Shown here: positions 61,904 through 64,000 of the stretch, one piece after another
Position numbering within the stretch: the first letter of the stretch is position 1
Layout: each line of letters begins with the position of its first letter
Assembly: GCA_004134985.1 (NCBI GenBank)
Contig: REGQ01000025.1
Location: 1 to 64,000, forward strand
Direction of reading: 5' to 3'
Length of the DNA: 64,000 nt
Source of the DNA: Paenibacillaceae bacterium
GTDB taxonomy: Bacteria > Bacillota > Bacilli > Paenibacillales > Paenibacillaceae
Notes under the pieces: model-generated
What the model was told of the DNA's origin: nothing
The model's database searches: none
What the model saw: the letters and a program-made list of their open reading frames with translations, nothing else
Made by a program: the position numbers and the translations under genes

Positions 61904-62413
61904 ATGGAACAAGACAGCACCGAAAAGAAGGAAAAGAGAACGCTGGCCTTTAATGTAGTCAGCAAAAAGGAGCACAAAGGCTTCGGTGCAGGTTCAATTG
62001 ATTTGAACTCAGTTTCCTGCATTATTATCGATGGTGATGAGGCCTATATTGATGTTGGAGCGATGCATGCAAAGAGCAAAGTGGAGCAGCGTATCAAGTT
62101 CAGCACGGACAAGGAGACCGTCCCGAACGGACGACGCTGCTGGATTGTGTGGGTTGCTGTTGACCGAAACGAGTCAGGATCGCTGTATGCCGGAGCTACC
62201 GCATGTGAGATGCTGATTGATACGGAGGCGCGCCGCGGGTGGAAGATTCTTGCCGACCATGTGAATCGGCTTGATTACGCGATCAAACGGAGATTTATGC
62301 TTGAAGGGCTCAGCACTCATGAGAGAGGTCTGTTGAAAAATTTGCTGGTCACGCACAATGAGCAGTGGTGGGAAAATTCCCCGGATGAGCTTAAGCAAAA
62401 TCTTAACCAATAA
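61904..62413 (+). CDS. ywhD: YwhD family protein
   Basis: A 169-aa soluble protein matching YwhD of Bacillales in length and pattern (KGFGAGSIDLNSVSCIIID, DVGAMHAKSKVEQRIKFS, then GRRCWIVWVAVDR). The function is unknown. AAAAGGAG precedes the ATG. It is divergent from the M1 peptidase gene and closed by the terminator at 62427. Confidence 0.9.
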   Translation: MEQDSTEKKEKRTLAFNVVSKKEHKGFGAGSIDLNSVSCIIIDGDEAYIDVGAMHAKSKVEQRIKFSTDKETVPNGRRCWIVWVAVDRNESGSLYAGATACEMLIDTEARRGWKILADHVNRLDYAIKRRFMLEGLSTHERGLLKNLLVTHNEQWWENSPDELKQNLNQ

Positions 62414-62426
62414 AATGTTTGGATTC

Positions 62427-62467
62427 CCTCCCTCGCTGAGATGATCAGAGAGCGGAGGTTTTTTTTG
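62427..62467 (+). terminator. terminator of ywhD
   Basis: CCTC.GCT-type arm (62427-62437) pairs with AGCGGAGG (62451-62458) around an inner CTGA/TCAG pair, followed by eight T. Confidence 0.8.
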
Positions 62468-62579
62468 AATTGCAGCGATTTTCACCGCCAGACCGATTTA
62501 GCGGAGGTAGGGTATACAGCGTATCAGGCATCATTCTTGAGGAGCGCGAGGATACTTGCTGACAATGCATAGTTTAATA

Positions 62580-62599
62580 TGTGGATAACTTGTTGATAA
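62580..62599 (-). promoter_or_regulatory. tandem DnaA-box pair
   Basis: TGTGGATAA (62580-62588) plus TGTTGATAA (62591-62599), identical in sequence and spacing to the pair at 141-160. It lies between the ywhD terminator and the TetR stop. Confidence 0.5.
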
Positions 62600-62633
62600 G
62601 TCGAGAAGTTATCCCCTGGTGGATATCTTCATA

Positions 62634-63263
62634 TTAAGTCGGGTTTTCACTGAGCGCGCCATGCCAGAACAACTCGACGATCGCTTCGGCGGCCTGATCG
62701 GAATCTTGTTCGAATAAATTCATTGCCAGTTCGCGATTGCCCATCATCAGCAGGGAAGAGAAGGCGATCGAAAGCAGCATGGGTGATATTTTCCGCAGCT
62801 GGCCTGCATTTATCGCGGTTTCAAAGGCGGCCGACATCAGATGGTGAATCGATTGTTCCGCTTCGCGGATCGCGGAAATCTGCTCTGTTGTCAGATGGGA
62901 ACTGGCTTCTTTCATCAAGGTTTCAAATTCGCTGAAGCTGTTGCGCATCTGAACTTTGGCCATGGCGGTCAATCGTTCCTTCAGCGGAATAGGCATCGAC
63001 AAAAACTTATCCACATGTGCACAAACATTTGCGAACATTTGAACGACCGAATAGGTGAATAAGCTGGCTTTGTTTTCATAATGATAATACACTGTCGCTT
63101 TTGTGACCTCGCATGCTTTGGCAATCTGATCAACAGATACTTTCTCGTAGCCGTACTGCATGAAAGAGGCGGACGCGGTACGCAAAATATATTGGGCGGT
63201 TTGTGTGTCATTGCCTCCCGATTTGCGGGGGCGTCCTGGGGAACGTTTGGAATTGGGCTTCAT
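62634..63263 (-). CDS. TetR family transcriptional regulator
   Basis: A 209-aa repressor with a basic lead (MKPNSKRSPGRPRKSGGND). The TetR DNA-binding domain at about 20-70 includes VDQIAKACEVTKATVYYHYE, and the ligand-binding domain is helical. ATG 63263 follows AAAGGAGGCGG. It is divergent from the MMPL transporter gene, the usual arrangement for a repressor of that exporter. Confidence 0.9.
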   Translation of the reverse strand: MKPNSKRSPGRPRKSGGNDTQTAQYILRTASASFMQYGYEKVSVDQIAKACEVTKATVYYHYENKASLFTYSVVQMFANVCAHVDKFLSMPIPLKERLTAMAKVQMRNSFSEFETLMKEASSHLTTEQISAIREAEQSIHHLMSAAFETAINAGQLRKISPMLLSIAFSSLLMMGNRELAMNLFEQDSDQAAEAIVELFWHGALSENPT

Positions 63264-63317
63264 GGCAGGCTGCCGCCTCCTTTGAATGTAAATATTTGTG
63301 GGAATGCAGAAACAGTG

Positions 63318-63346
63318 TTGAAAATTAACCTTCCGGTATATATAAT
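63318..63346 (+). promoter_or_regulatory. sigma-A promoter upstream of the MMPL gene
   Basis: TTGAAA (63318-63323), 17 bases, TATAAT (63341-63346). The predicted leader to the MMPL start is about 400 bases and would carry repeat copy C and the three tandem hairpins. Confidence 0.6.
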
Positions 63347-63435
63347 TAATTCAAAATCTGATTTCTATATTATAACGTGATTGAACCCGGATATCGAGCC
63401 AGTTGCGCAGCGAATGCTTCCGAAGCTTTCCGGCT

Positions 63436-63643
63436 CTACCTAAAAATTAGTGCTTGCCGCTTTCGAGAAAAGCAGCGAAGGGTTGCAGGGATGTTGGAAA
63501 AACGAAGTGGTCGCTTTTTAAAGCCGGATTTCAACCTTTTAAACATTAGCATAAGAAATCCGGCTTTGAATGGCGATTGGAAACACCCTGCGAACCCGCA
63601 GCAGCACATCCGAGTCTCGTCATGCACTGATTTTGGTTTTGAG
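63436..63643. repeat. dispersed inverted-end stem-loop element (copy C)
   Basis: The left end CTACCTAAAAATTAGTGCTT (63436-63455) is inverted at 63621-63643. The inner arms AAAGCCGGATTTC (63520-63532) and GAAATCCGGCTTT (63555-63567) are identical to those of copy B, over a 22-base loop with different sequence. It lies in the leader of the MMPL gene and lacks the 14-bp tandem repeat of copy B. Confidence 0.7.
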
Positions 63644-63645
63644 CC

Positions 63646-63741
63646 AGTTTTCCTTCGGAAAACTTGAGCGAATGCCGAAGTGAGTTTTCCTTCGGAAAAC
63701 TTTAGTAAATGCTTCCGAAGTGAGTTTTCCTTCGGAAAACT
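63646..63741 (+). repeat. three tandem hairpins running into a ribosome binding site
   Basis: AGTTTTCCTTCGGAAAACT occurs at 63646-63664, 63683-63701 and 63723-63741, each a perfect 8-bp stem with a TTC loop. The intervening bases are similar (ATGC..CCGAAGTG). The last hairpin is followed by TT and the AGGAGGG of the MMPL gene. The design equals that at 21520-21640. Confidence 0.75.
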
Positions 63742-63756
63742 TTAGGAGGGTTGAAC

Positions 63757-64000
63757 TTGCAAACTTCAGGAAATGGGCTTGGAAAGTTTGGTGCCGCCAT
63801 TGCAGGAAAAAAAACACGCTGGATAACACTCGGCATTTGGATTGTGGCGGTTGTAGCGCTTAACCTGCTGTTCCCTCAAGCGAATAGTCAAACCGTAGAG
63901 AACGCCCCCAATTTGCCAGACACGAAGATGTCGGTTCAAGCTGAACAGATGGCGTTGAAAGAATTCCCCAACGGTGCGGGTGTGCCCGCATTAATTGTGT
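63757..64000 (+). CDS. MMPL family transporter, 5' part (cut by the window end)
   Basis: The first 81 codons of an RND-type MMPL exporter (YdfJ-like). A short cytosolic lead and KKTRWITLGIWIVAVVALNL make the first membrane segment (about residues 19-40). ENAPNLPDTKMSVQAEQ then FPNGAGVPALIV follow, the usual start of the first extracellular domain. TTG 63757 is chosen because AGGAGGG ends 6 bases before it; TTG 63751 touches that site. It is probably repressed by the divergent TetR protein. Confidence 0.85.
   Translation, partial: MQTSGNGLGKFGAAIAGKKTRWITLGIWIVAVVALNLLFPQANSQTVENAPNLPDTKMSVQAEQMALKEFPNGAGVPALIV

Overview
The window looks like chromosomal DNA of a Paenibacillus-type member of the Bacillales. 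The signs are strong AGGAGG-type ribosome binding sites, frequent TTG and GTG starts, lipobox proteins, a Spo0E-family phosphatase, a sporulation-type sensor kinase, YwhD, OpuA, copper-amine-oxidase-type stalk proteins, ABC sugar importers with LplB/YtcP-type permeases beside a membrane-bound AraC sensor, and a c-di-AMP (ydaO-type) riboswitch. This is inference from gene content; no rRNA or tRNA gene was seen.

Layout. 1-2.0 kb: the last two domains of a group II intron, DnaA-box pairs, one hypothetical gene and a dense patch of dispersed repeats. 2.0-8.1 kb (minus): a sugar ABC importer without its ATPase, with a membrane AraC-type sensor. 8.2-10.2 kb: a TetR repressor with two matching operators and a Tat-exported nitroreductase-like protein. 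10.2-10.9 kb: a deletion scar joining the remains of dhaL and an AraC gene. 11-13.7 kb: PhzF-like protein, stalk protein, lipoprotein. 13.8-23.6 kb: a LacI-controlled sugar locus (ROK kinase, GH9 enzyme, SIS-domain isomerase/deaminase, binding protein and two permeases), probably for a glucosamine- or glucose-based oligosaccharide. 23.8-27.7 kb: GbsR-type regulator and the OpuA osmoprotectant importer. 28.0-31.0 kb: Spo0E-like phosphatase, tadA, a compact cluster of DnaA boxes and an orphan PAS histidine kinase.

31-49 kb is mostly housekeeping and envelope: a pseudouridine synthase, MotAB stator, pterin dehydratase, acetyltransferase, transporters, exonuclease III, pirin, AI-2E-family protein, a Vms1-like release-factor-domain protein, an MscS channel, a drug exporter, a SigX-like ECF sigma factor with a membrane anti-sigma candidate and its own ECF-type promoter, and a polysaccharide deacetylase. 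49.9-64 kb: a giant Lhr helicase, a photolyase, a riboswitch-controlled NlpC/P60 hydrolase, a YebC-family protein, an M1 peptidase, YwhD, and a TetR repressor divergent from an MMPL transporter cut by the window edge.

The least explained material is not protein-coding. Four classes of repeats or sites recur: (i) elements with inverted ends, two of them carrying an identical internal 13-bp stem; (ii) arrays of three palindromes with a 50-51 bp period, which resemble a CRISPR but are not one; (iii) tandem hairpins that run straight into the ribosome binding site of two unrelated genes; and (iv) clustered DnaA boxes away from any dnaA gene, the densest lying directly upstream of the orphan kinase.
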